From: Paenalcaligenes hominis_A | GTDB lineage: Bacteria; Pseudomonadota; Gammaproteobacteria; Burkholderiales; Burkholderiaceae_B | Length of the DNA stretch: 64,000 bases | Direction of reading: 5' to 3' | NCBI RefSeq assembly: GCF_041359055.1 | Contig: NZ_JBGJKZ010000004.1 | Span: 183,413-247,412, forward strand | Shown here: one piece after another, positions 1 through 6,883 of the stretch | How positions within the stretch are numbered: the first letter of the stretch is position 1 | Layout of the letters: each line of letters starts with the position of its first letter | Notes under the pieces: generated by a model | Seen by the model: only the letters and a program-made list of their open reading frames with translations | Told to the model about the DNA's origin: nothing | Database searches by the model: none | Translations under genes and position numbers: made by a program

Positions 1-734
1 TGAATATTCGTGAGGGTTTTTATAGTGAATACACGCCCGAGCCAGCGTTAGACACCCACTTCAAATTACAAGGACCTATCGCGGCCCAACTCATTTCTGC
101 CTTTGTTCATGACTGGGAGTTCACCACCAAAGAAGAACTCAACTACGAGTTCTGGCGTCAAGACTCATGTGATGCCCCCCTGCCCCATGTGCCTGCACGC
201 TGCATACGCTCTGGGCCTGACAGCTTTATTGCCAGCACCCATTCCATGCTATTAGGCGCTTTCGCTATTGCCCAACAACATATTCGCATTCAATCCCCGT
301 ATTTTCTGCCTGACCAGGTTTTACTTGGTGCTATTAACACTGCGGCAAGACGTGGTGTACGCGTTGATATTGTGATTCCAAAAAAGAACAACTTGCAATT
401 AGTAAGCCGCGCTATGTTGGCTCAAATTGACCAAGTTATCTCTGCCGGAGCCCATGTTTGGTTAGCAACTGGAAGCTTTAATCACTCTAAGCTCTTAACC
501 ATTGACGGCCAATGGAGTTATGTAGGTTCGTCTAACCTAGACCCGCGTAGTTTACGACTTAACTTTGAGTTAGATGTTGAAATTTACTGTCTAGATACGG
601 CACAAAAAATTCAAGATGCTATTGATCTTGAAATTCAACACGCCGATGCTTTAACCCTCAAGCAATTAAAGCAAATACCATTTAAACAGCGCCTTTTGAA
701 TCGTCTTATTTGGTTAGCTAGCCCCTATCTCTAG
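1..734 (+). CDS. Cardiolipin synthase / phospholipase D-family protein, C-terminal part
   Basis: The reading frame is open from base 3, so the gene begins left of the window. The visible start of the frame (NIREGFYSEY) resembles the region just after the first HKD motif of cardiolipin synthases. The second HKD motif is present as HSKLLTID near base 483, followed by GSSNLDPRSLRLNFELDVEIY, the usual family sequence. Such enzymes join two phosphatidyl units at the inner membrane to make cardiolipin. It could instead be another PLD-family transferase, since the N-terminal membrane segments lie outside the window. The family is clear; the exact substrate is inferred. Confidence 0.85.
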   Translation, partial: NIREGFYSEYTPEPALDTHFKLQGPIAAQLISAFVHDWEFTTKEELNYEFWRQDSCDAPLPHVPARCIRSGPDSFIASTHSMLLGAFAIAQQHIRIQSPYFLPDQVLLGAINTAARRGVRVDIVIPKKNNLQLVSRAMLAQIDQVISAGAHVWLATGSFNHSKLLTIDGQWSYVGSSNLDPRSLRLNFELDVEIYCLDTAQKIQDAIDLEIQHADALTLKQLKQIPFKQRLLNRLIWLASPYL

Positions 735-812
735 GTGAAAACGATACATCTTTACCTAGCCCAAGCAAAATTGTGTAGTATATGGGCAAATAACAATGAC
801 GAGAAGTAAACC

Positions 813-1772
813 ATGTCTGATTGCTTTTTAAAATCGTGGAGTGAGACTTACCTAGCCGAGCACCCACCTCGCACCAAATCTTTAGTAATGACTCTTTTTG
901 GGGATGTGATTCGCCCCCATGGGGGAGCCCTATGGTTAGGCAGCCTAATCCGTCTTTTAGCACCCTTTGGTATTAACGACCGCCTAGTCCGCACCAGTGT
1001 TTATCGTCTTGCGGAAGAGGGATGGCTTAGCGCTCAACGCGAGGGTCGGCGTAGCATGTACACACTGCGCCCCCAAGCCTCACAACGCTTTCAAAAAGCA
1101 CATCAGCGTATCTACACCCCCAGCGATCTCACTTGGGATGGCGCATGGACTCAAGTTTTTTTTCTTTCTGCTAGCATTAGCACCAAACAACGGGCTGATT
1201 TACGTAAAGCCTTGCTTTGGGAAGGCTTCGGTGCCTTGTCACCGTTTGCGTTTATACACCCCAGCCCCGACCTAAATGCCTTAAATGCGCTTATCGAAGA
1301 AAGCCACTGCACGCAATCCGTTTATGTAGTGCAACAAAAAAACACTGAGCTAAGCAATAGCAAAACACTAGCCAGTCTCATTGCAGAGTGCTGGCAGCTC
1401 GACGAGGTCAGTCAACGGTATTCTCGCTTTATCGAACGTTTTGCTCCTGTGCTCGCTCATTTACGCACTCAGCCTATGCTTTCTGCTGAGCTGGCTTTTG
1501 TAATGCGCACGTTATTAATTCATGAATACCGACGCGCACAACTGCACGATCCTCAGCTACCTTTAGAACTACTACCCAAAAGCTGGAGCGGAAAAAAAGC
1601 GTATGAAATTTGCCATCAAGTGTATCAACACCTGTTGGCTGGGTCTCAGGCACATATATTAGCTACGTTGCGTACTGAGGATGAAAATGCCCCAGAAGCT
1701 GACCGTTATTTTTATGAACGCTTTGGCGGGCTAGAAAAAACAACAAAAAACGGCTTAAAAAAGGCGTCTTAG
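813..1772 (+). CDS. paaX: PaaX-family transcriptional repressor
   Basis: The 319-residue protein starts with a winged-helix region (TKSLVMTLFGDVIRPHGGALWLGSLIRLL, then VRTSVYRLAEEGWL) typical of PaaX, the phenylacetyl-CoA-responsive repressor of phenylacetate catabolism. A central PaaX domain (WDGAWTQVFFL) and a C-terminal helical part (LLIHEYRRAQLHDPQLPLELLPKSWSG) complete the family architecture at normal length. No paa catabolic genes lie beside it in this window, so its targets must be elsewhere. Its downstream end borders the mobile island. The family call is firm; the effector is inferred. Confidence 0.85.
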   Translation: MSDCFLKSWSETYLAEHPPRTKSLVMTLFGDVIRPHGGALWLGSLIRLLAPFGINDRLVRTSVYRLAEEGWLSAQREGRRSMYTLRPQASQRFQKAHQRIYTPSDLTWDGAWTQVFFLSASISTKQRADLRKALLWEGFGALSPFAFIHPSPDLNALNALIEESHCTQSVYVVQQKNTELSNSKTLASLIAECWQLDEVSQRYSRFIERFAPVLAHLRTQPMLSAELAFVMRTLLIHEYRRAQLHDPQLPLELLPKSWSGKKAYEICHQVYQHLLAGSQAHILATLRTEDENAPEADRYFYERFGGLEKTTKNGLKKAS

Positions 1773-1773
1773 A

Positions 1774-1786
1774 TCTGACGGTATTC
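1774..1786 (+). repeat. Possible degenerate left attachment repeat of the island
   Basis: The 13 bases TCTGACGGTATTC match 11 of 13 bases of TCTGACAGGATTC in the tRNA-Arg(TCT) 3' half (near 7875). They have the same orientation and lie just after the paaX stop. That is where the far end of an island inserted into that tRNA would be expected. The match is short and imperfect, so this is only a candidate. Confidence 0.2.
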
Positions 1787-1832
1787 ACACTAAAACCTAT
1801 AAGCCCTTAGCTCCCCATATCAGACCTATCCC

Positions 1833-2216
1833 TTAGTCATCATCGTATGGCAACGTGTCGGGGTCAACGTCTACATAATCAGGAGCTAAGGGTGAATCTA
1901 GCTGAACAGCATAAATACTCTCTTGATTTAGTAATGCGGCCTTAATCACCCTATGCATTCCATCAATCAAGCGCCCCTCAGAACACAAGATGATGGGATA
2001 ACTCAAACTGGCCTCATTAACTAGCCTCATGTGATGAATGAAATCACGACCTGTGACCAAGGCCCCTTTTTCAAACCAATACGCCTCATCCAGTTCTTTT
2101 ATTGCTGCTATGGCTACCTTTCTAGGCTTCTTACCCTCTAGACTTTTAATGATTTTATTCACATCCCAAATATAGAGATGCCCATCAATTTTCCTAAAAT
2201 GGTATTGCTGTCGCAT
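1833..2216 (-). CDS. Small ParB/Srx-like domain protein, hypothetical
   Basis: About 127 residues. The segment YPIILCSEGRLIDGMHRVIKAALLN resembles the ParB/sulfiredoxin-like motif (G-x-x-x-D-G-x-H-R) used by ParB nucleotide-binding domains. The HTH and dimer domains of a true ParB are absent, so a partition role is not supported. I take ATG at 2216 as the start because AGGA precedes it by a few bases; a TTG at 2237 is in frame but lacks a ribosome site. The C-terminus is very acidic (DYVDVDPDTLPYDDD). It lies at the left edge of the island, transcribed like the other island genes. Function unknown. Confidence 0.55.
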   Translation of the reverse strand: MRQQYHFRKIDGHLYIWDVNKIIKSLEGKKPRKVAIAAIKELDEAYWFEKGALVTGRDFIHHMRLVNEASLSYPIILCSEGRLIDGMHRVIKAALLNQESIYAVQLDSPLAPDYVDVDPDTLPYDDD

Positions 2217-2237
2217 ATTTTTCCTAAATCTAACCAA

Positions 2238-2548
2238 CTTCCATACGTCGACTATTTACCCACACTAGGGACCGACTTATCAAAGCCTTACGCAACTGTT
2301 ACAGCAACCTCAGATTTTATCAAACCCATCTTTGCTATAGCCTTGCGGTAATCTTGAAGCAACCCTCCCCAATATCAGGCTCTATGGGAGTACATCCCTA
2401 CAAAGAACTGCAGACATGATTACGGCACATCTACATACCCCTGATTACAGATACTAACAGTTACATAAGGTTGTTTTGGCATTACGGTTTGAGTGCTATT
2501 TCTCGCACCTAAAAGTATATTGGGGGGATGTATTAAGTTATAAACACA
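2238..2548. other. Intergenic island stretch, possible gene scrap
   Basis: No convincing full gene is present. On the minus strand, 2288-2362 reads as a 24-codon stretch, LQDYRKAIAKMGLIKSEVA then VTVA and a stop, which looks protein-like. It has no normal start and may be the tail of a lost gene. The rest shows no structure I can support. Confidence 0.25.
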
Positions 2549-3265
2549 CTAAGAAAGAGGCTCGTCAGAAATCCAAGTAATAAGTTCTTTCGCTAAAGGT
2601 GTTATCTTAAACATCTCCATAGCCCCAGTACTCAAACGTCCTGCTCCAGCGTCTAAAAACAATCCTGCGGCTACTAACTCCGAGCATATTAAAATTAAAA
2701 CACTCTCATCCTCTTTGAATCTATCCACCAACGTATATTTATTTTCCCCTGTATATTTAACTGTAAATAATATCTCCAGCTCCTCTTGATCTTTATCAAT
2801 ATCTACAGCCCATTTTAAAACAGATATATGCAATGCCTCTAGCCTTCCCACCAATCGCAACATAGCCTCAGCCTTACTCCATGAATCCTGTTTAATAACT
2901 TGATTAACTACAATATCTGTTAACGCTTGAATTTTTTCATATTCTCTAGATCTGACCATTTTTTCAAAAAAAGATATTAAAAAATCATCAAACTCCTCAC
3001 TAGACTTACACTCTGGTAATCCAGATCTTTTTTGTAATTTTTCCCTTAAAAGGTTTATAGCCTCACTTACTCTTTCCTTTTGCCTTTTTTGTGCCCTACC
3101 CGAAAAAAGAGCATCAACCACACTTCCTATATAAGGGATCGAACTAACCACTGCTCTAGCTGCTATGTTGTCACTATATACGTCTCCTCCTCTCGTTGTT
3201 AACTCACTCATATACTCATGCTGGCATTTTTTAGCTTCTTCAAGAACTTGCTGAATATTATCCAT
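2549..3265 (-). CDS. Uncharacterised island cargo protein, 238 aa
   Basis: I do not recognise a named family. The N-terminal third holds a hydrophobic/turn segment (ARAVVSSIPYIGSVVDALFSG, residues about 36-56) followed by a basic helix (RAQKRQKERVSEAINLLREKLQ). The middle is helical and charged. The C-terminal quarter (SELVAAGLFLDAGAGRLSTGAMEMFKITPLAKELITWI) looks like a small winged-helix fold. The gene is more AT-rich than its core neighbours, consistent with horizontal origin. It stands alone between gene scraps in the part of the island away from the integrase, where P4-like elements often carry cargo such as defence genes. A defence role is speculation. The start at 3265 is preceded by AAGAAG. 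Confidence 0.6.
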   Translation of the reverse strand: MDNIQQVLEEAKKCQHEYMSELTTRGGDVYSDNIAARAVVSSIPYIGSVVDALFSGRAQKRQKERVSEAINLLREKLQKRSGLPECKSSEEFDDFLISFFEKMVRSREYEKIQALTDIVVNQVIKQDSWSKAEAMLRLVGRLEALHISVLKWAVDIDKDQEELEILFTVKYTGENKYTLVDRFKEDESVLILICSELVAAGLFLDAGAGRLSTGAMEMFKITPLAKELITWISDEPLS

Positions 3266-3551
3266 AAAATTACTTCTTATAAAATCAATTTAAATAAATG
3301 GTCATATCTCTATACCACCTAAAGACCTATTAAAAACAAATATCAATATCATGATTTAATCAATTATTAAACTAAAAGAATACAACTAATAGAAAAAACC
3401 GTTTACAGTCCTAGCCCTCTATTTCATCAATGCAGTTACTTTGTACCGTTGTATTACTTAGGATTATGAGTGGCTTATATTATTTTTATTGGGTCTATAT
3501 CGATACAAATGGTTATTCTAGAGATTATTTTCAAAGAAAAAATCACCTCTT
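3266..3551. other. AT-rich intergenic stretch without a supported gene
   Basis: Strongly AT-rich sequence upstream of the 238-residue cargo gene. It should hold that gene's promoter, but no single -35/-10 pair stands out. No coding frame, hairpin terminator or repeat was found. Confidence 0.4.
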
Positions 3552-3747
3552 TTATCTGTAAGGCTTGGCGGCAATATGCTCTAAGCCCTCATAGGCTACA
3601 TTATCCAAATCAATACTTTGATTTAATAGCTGCAATTGCTGCTTAGGTATTTGCACGCTTCCCACCAATGATTAAATTGTCAACCTCACGAACAAAGACA
3701 TCATCAAACGCAATACCTCGAGCATGAAGATTAGATAAGCCGTCGCA
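3552..3747 (-). pseudogene. Frameshifted gene remnant
   Basis: Two overlapping minus-strand frames look like pieces of one protein. The upstream piece (3747-3644) reads CDGLSNLHARGIAFDDVFVR then EVDNLIIGGKRANT and a stop. The downstream piece (3656-3552) reads VQIPKQQLQLLNQSIDLDN then VAYEGLEHIAAKPYR and a stop. They overlap by about 13 bases, which fits a small indel breaking one frame. The upstream piece also begins right after an in-frame TAG. The family is not recognised. I infer a decayed island gene. Confidence 0.45.
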
Positions 3748-3969
3748 CTATTCTCGGGGGCATATGGTAAAGAATTGCGTAGAGATACCGACAAAACCCT
3801 GACGGACAGCTTTACGGGCAGCCAAAGGGAAGAGGGGATGTATTTTCCCCTGGGTGAGCGGGCGTATAGTGAGGTTGGAAAACTGGTAAAAAGGGAAACC
3901 AGCGTACCCGTAGGTACGCTCACCGTTACTCGCCCATAGAAATGTACTAAAGGCATAATACAGACGCAA
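3748..3969 (-). CDS. Small phage-like open frame, doubtful
   Basis: A 73-residue frame starting at TTG and reading RLYYAFSTFLWASNGERTYG and onward; the frame is actually open back to a TAG near 4006. A second frame (TTG at 4025 to 3672) is open across the same DNA. Neither has a convincing ribosome site. The double openness and strong hairpins suggest that nucleotide-level constraint, perhaps an RNA, may matter more than protein here. P4-like elements often have small, poorly characterised frames between alpA-type and replication or cargo genes. Low confidence that it is translated. Confidence 0.25.
   Translation of the reverse strand: MRLYYAFSTFLWASNGERTYGYAGFPFYQFSNLTIRPLTQGKIHPLFPLAARKAVRQGFVGISTQFFTICPRE
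3840..3940 (-). ncRNA. Candidate structured (P4 immunity-like) RNA
   Basis: On the minus strand, 3901-3920 forms a perfect 8-bp stem AGCGTACC/GGTACGCT closed by a C(UACG)G tetraloop, one of the most stable RNA loops. The octamer GGTGAGCG at 3853-3860 (plus strand) is exactly complementary to CGCTCACC at 3917-3924. That segment overlaps one arm of the hairpin, so two mutually exclusive pairings are possible. A further stem joins 3883-3887 with 3898-3902. Phage P4 controls itself with a small CI RNA that pairs with repeated leader segments. The parallel is inference. Confidence 0.35.
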
Positions 3970-4094
3970 AAAATCGCCAGATTTCTTGGAATCAGTGCGT
4001 CCTCCCTATTTACACAGATCGCCAAACCCGACAGCTTTTATTTGAGCTGCACTGAAGTCATGAGCAGGATTAACTAGATTAGCAAGAACCATAA

Positions 4095-4451
4095 TTACGC
4101 TCCCCAACCTAAGCGGTGGAAATCATCTCCGCCAAAGCCCGACAACGTGTAATACCCCGCCTGTACACTCTCACCAAAGCGGTTACGAGTCCTACGCATC
4201 TCACAATGAATATCAAAGCCCTTAACCCGAAGTCTACGGACTATTTCAGGACTGTTAGCCGCACCACAAGCTTTATCTAGATCCTTACGGCTCACAGCCC
4301 TCTCCCGTGCTGCTACAAGCGCACTAAGCGCCCGTAACTCGGCTTGATTATTTATTTTAAGCTGTATAACCGTGCTGTTCTGGCTGGGCTTAGTAGGTTT
4401 TGGTGCACCCTCATTGCTTTTTATGGTGGGGACGTTTTTATTTATCGTCAT
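4095..4451 (-). CDS. Island winged-helix protein, coupled to AlpA gene
   Basis: 118 residues. The first 45 are polar and probably disordered. Residues about 46-110 (RALSALVAARERAVSRKDLDKACGAANSPEIVRRLRVKGFDIHCE...GYYTLSG) look like a winged helix-turn-helix followed by a beta wing, a pattern seen in small regulators next to alpA in integrative elements. Its ATG overlaps the end of the AlpA gene by four bases (ATGA type), implying translational coupling. It probably binds DNA and helps control the element; no partner is known from the sequence. Confidence 0.6.
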   Translation of the reverse strand: MTINKNVPTIKSNEGAPKPTKPSQNSTVIQLKINNQAELRALSALVAARERAVSRKDLDKACGAANSPEIVRRLRVKGFDIHCEMRRTRNRFGESVQAGYYTLSGFGGDDFHRLGWGA

Positions 4452-4657
4452 TGCACCACCTCACTTTGCTCTTGCCACGCTTTCGGATCTTCGGCCCACT
4501 GATTCCGGTCACTGATCAGCCATGCAATAACACGGCCACCTATTTTTACAGGCTTAGGGAACTGAACCTTTTTAACCCTTCCGTAAATGGTTGTTCTTGA
4601 TATACCACCCACACGCTCTTGTACGGCAGGCATACGTTGAAAGGCTTTCATTGCCAT
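4448..4657 (-). CDS. alpA: AlpA-family phage regulatory protein
   Basis: 69 residues, the usual AlpA length. The helix-turn-helix reads RVGGISRTTIYGRVKKVQFPKPVKIGGRVIAWLISDRNQWAED, matching the MerR-like fold of AlpA. In E. coli and P4-like elements AlpA activates integrase/excision genes. The start is ATG at 4657 with GAGG about seven bases upstream. A perfect 7-bp inverted repeat lies directly upstream at 4671-4690. The next gene overlaps its stop codon. The integrase it might once have controlled is broken here. Confidence 0.85.
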   Translation of the reverse strand: MAMKAFQRMPAVQERVGGISRTTIYGRVKKVQFPKPVKIGGRVIAWLISDRNQWAEDPKAWQEQSEVVQ

Positions 4658-4670
4658 AACTGAACCTCAC

Positions 4671-4690
4671 TCATTATTAAAAGATAATGA
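4671..4690 (-). promoter_or_regulatory. Inverted repeat before alpA, possible operator
   Basis: TCATTAT and ATAATGA form a perfect 7-bp inverted repeat with a six-base spacer. It sits just upstream of the alpA ribosome site. A role as an autoregulatory operator is inferred from position only. Confidence 0.35.
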
Positions 4691-4722
4691 GCTCAGTCTA
4701 TTTTTTACTAACCTGTTTGTGC

Positions 4723-4753
4723 GGCAAGTGCCATTTGCCATTCGGCACCTGCC
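4723..4753 (-). terminator. Strong hairpin after the 287-aa island gene
   Basis: A 10-bp stem (GGCAGGTGCC/GGCACTTGCC on the minus strand, one G-U pair) with an 11-base loop follows the stop codon of the island gene at 4761. No clear T run follows, so it may act as an RNA stability or attenuating hairpin rather than a classical terminator. Confidence 0.4.
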
Positions 4754-4760
4754 GATTGAC

Positions 4761-5624
4761 CTACGTCTTTATTAGCTTTGCAGGCAAAATATCTATAGCG
4801 GCACTTAAGTGATTTCTTATAGTGCGCTCTGCAAGCGGTATACCAAGCTTAGCTAAAGCACCCTCTAACTCTTTTGTTGTTGTATTTCTTCTTGCCTCTA
4901 GGTTATGTCCATACCCATCTACAGCCATAGCCGTAATTATTTTATATAATGAATCTTTTTCTCTGGGGCTTATTTCCCCACTAACACTAGCACTTGTCTT
5001 TAGCTCGTTATTTTCAGTCTGTAGACGTTCTACCTCGGCTTTAAGAGCTTCTATCTCTTTATGTAGGGCTTGAGTGTCAGGCTCTCTATTTATCTGTGCT
5101 GCTAAGGAGTCAACGTCATTTTTTGAAAAATATACCTTAACACTCAATATAAACCCACTTTTCGCAGCCTGCTTCCTATTTTCCCTAAAGCTGCCCTCAC
5201 CACCCAGTAAAAGATACCCATCAGTCACCCAAGTCTTTGCTGGGTACACCATCTTTACACTTCCATCAAGATAGTGAGCTGTACCTACCCCTTCAAACTC
5301 CACCACTTCAAAAATACTTTTTATATACGCAAAAATCTCACTTTTCCCTTTTTTGAGAATCAGACCTCTTGAGTGAGACTGGTATTTGATAGGCGAAAAA
5401 AAAGAGCTTTGCTCTGTTGTATCATATTCTGTCGAGGCTCTATCAAGCAAAGTAATAAAGGAATTAGAAGGGAATAGACAATAAAACTCCAAAATATTTT
5501 GATTTGCATAATCAACCAAAATATCAACCGCACCAGTCCCACTTACATTTATTAAATAGCATAAATAACTAACTGCTTGCTCAGCCGTTAAAAACTCTAA
5601 CTGGCTATATAACTTACCTTTCAT
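4761..5624 (-). CDS. Coiled-coil island protein with conserved C-terminal domain (paralogue 1)
   Basis: 287 residues. The N-terminal part (about 1-160) starts LYSQLEFLTAEQAVSYLCYL. A coiled coil with heptads follows (EIEALKAEVERLQTENNELK, residues about 188-208). The last 65 residues (SPREKDSLYKIITAMAVDGY to RTIRNHLSAAIDILPAKL) look like a compact helical DNA-binding-type domain ending in a recognition-helix-like ERTIRNHL. The neighbouring gene at 5781-6782 has almost the same tail. Such proteins recur near integrases in proteobacterial islands, but no function is established to my knowledge. The ATG at 5624 follows the leader described separately. Confidence 0.6.
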   Translation of the reverse strand: MKGKLYSQLEFLTAEQAVSYLCYLINVSGTGAVDILVDYANQNILEFYCLFPSNSFITLLDRASTEYDTTEQSSFFSPIKYQSHSRGLILKKGKSEIFAYIKSIFEVVEFEGVGTAHYLDGSVKMVYPAKTWVTDGYLLLGGEGSFRENRKQAAKSGFILSVKVYFSKNDVDSLAAQINREPDTQALHKEIEALKAEVERLQTENNELKTSASVSGEISPREKDSLYKIITAMAVDGYGHNLEARRNTTTKELEGALAKLGIPLAERTIRNHLSAAIDILPAKLIKT

Positions 5625-5627
5625 GAG

Positions 5628-5685
5628 CTCACCTGCCCTAGTAAATTGTCCAACTCAACAAGTAGCCAGCATCAGAGCGGTGGAC
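5628..5685 (-). repeat. Duplicated leader, copy 1
   Basis: This 58-base leader of the 287-residue gene is clearly related to the leader at 6785-6840. Both keep CTCACCTG beside the start codon, a central TGTCCAA and a distal GGTGGAC in the same order, with small indels between. A shared regulatory or RNA element is inferred. Confidence 0.5.
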
Positions 5686-5780
5686 CTTCCGCCTTTTCAC
5701 CCCGTCGGGCTAAACGTCAGCGTTAACATCCCATAATCTTAGTGAATAACTCTCAGTCTTCTTCTTATCTTGATCTACGC

Positions 5781-6782
5781 CTATATTGATTTTGTAGGTA
5801 AGCAATCAATTGCAGCATTTAAGTGCTTTCTAATTGTACGCTCACCAAGCGGAATACCGAGGGTAGCCAAAGCCCCCTCAACCTCTTTTACAGTGCCACT
5901 TCTACCTACAGGGTTATGTCTGTATCCATCTATCGCCATGCCAGCAATCAACTTGTATAGCGTTTCTTTTTCTCTTGGGTTTATTTCATCATCAGCTTTT
6001 AATTGAAAATTTTCAGTTTTAAGTATATTATTTTCAGCCCGTAAGCGCTCTATGTCTCTGTACGCCTCTTCTGTTTTCTCATCAGCCCCCTCTAGAGACA
6101 CCATACAAAGGTCATGCTGCTCCCCTAAATCAGTTAACTGAGTCACTAATCTATTGTGTGCTCTTTCAATAGCTGACACCTTTTGTAGCAAACCTCCATT
6201 TTCCATCTCTAAATGCTCCACTGTAGCTTTCAGCTCTGTTATATCTTGACTTAGACGTTGGTTTTCTTCTTGCAAGGCTTGGTGATCTGGCTCCTCATTC
6301 ATTTTGGCGGCTAAATCTTCTATATCCAATGAGTTAAATACTAGCTCATAATCGCCAATTCCTAAATGAGTAGATGAAAGCTGCCACTTGCTCATAACTC
6401 TAACAACGCCATTACTAATTACATCACCCTCTAAGGAAATCGAGAAATCAGCCCCCCGAAGAAAAAGACCTTCAGGCATAGTAAAAAAGTAACGCCCCTC
6501 ATCATCACCTTCTCTAAAAAAATGTAAATGTGAACAAACACGCTGCAAGCCTAATACCTGAATATCAGCTGGGCAGCTACCAAGTAAGCCGTCATATAAA
6601 GGCCTTTCTTTATTTTCTCTAGCAAAAGCCCCGTCAAGCTCTACATAACTGGGCAAAAAACCTTTGCGCTTTAATTGAAAAAAATCTTCTGGGCTTAATC
6701 CCGCTCCAGTTAAAGAGTTTAAGTAGTCAAGAGCCTCAGCCCCTGTAAGACTGCCTACTATTTTGTAATACTTAGCTTTCAT
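5781..6782 (-). CDS. Coiled-coil island protein with conserved C-terminal domain (paralogue 2)
   Basis: 333 residues. The start YYKIVGSLTGAEALDYLNSL parallels the LTAEQAVSYLCYL of the neighbouring paralogue. A long coiled coil runs from about residue 165 to 260 (LQEENQRLSQDITELKATVE and IERLRAENNILKTENFQLK). The tail NPREKETLYKLIAGMAIDGY through GERTIRKHLNAAIDCLP is nearly the same as the paralogue's. The order is N-terminal sensor-like part, dimerising coiled coil, small DNA-binding-like tail. It lies directly downstream of the integrase remnant on the same strand. Function unknown; regulation of the element is a reasonable guess. Confidence 0.6.
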   Translation of the reverse strand: MKAKYYKIVGSLTGAEALDYLNSLTGAGLSPEDFFQLKRKGFLPSYVELDGAFARENKERPLYDGLLGSCPADIQVLGLQRVCSHLHFFREGDDEGRYFFTMPEGLFLRGADFSISLEGDVISNGVVRVMSKWQLSSTHLGIGDYELVFNSLDIEDLAAKMNEEPDHQALQEENQRLSQDITELKATVEHLEMENGGLLQKVSAIERAHNRLVTQLTDLGEQHDLCMVSLEGADEKTEEAYRDIERLRAENNILKTENFQLKADDEINPREKETLYKLIAGMAIDGYRHNPVGRSGTVKEVEGALATLGIPLGERTIRKHLNAAIDCLPTKSI

Positions 6783-6784
6783 TG

Positions 6785-6840
6785 CTCACCTGTCTTAGCA
6801 AGCTGTCCAAATAATCAGTAGCTAGTGTCAGGTGGTGGAC
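6785..6840 (-). repeat. Duplicated leader, copy 2
   Basis: This 56-base leader before the 333-residue gene is related to 5628-5685. One minus-strand frame through it stays open (ending ATDYLDSLLRQVSNES), while the other copy is interrupted. The leaders may therefore descend from the end of a short upstream frame. Confidence 0.5.
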
Positions 6841-6883
6841 GTGCCACTTTTCCCTCGGCCAGGGTAGACACTCGCTTTAACCG

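Noticed and set aside
3672..4025. A 117-codon frame starting at TTG
   Set aside because: It overlaps another open frame, lacks a ribosome site and crosses the structured hairpins and the gene remnant; I treat the region as a possible RNA with doubtful coding.
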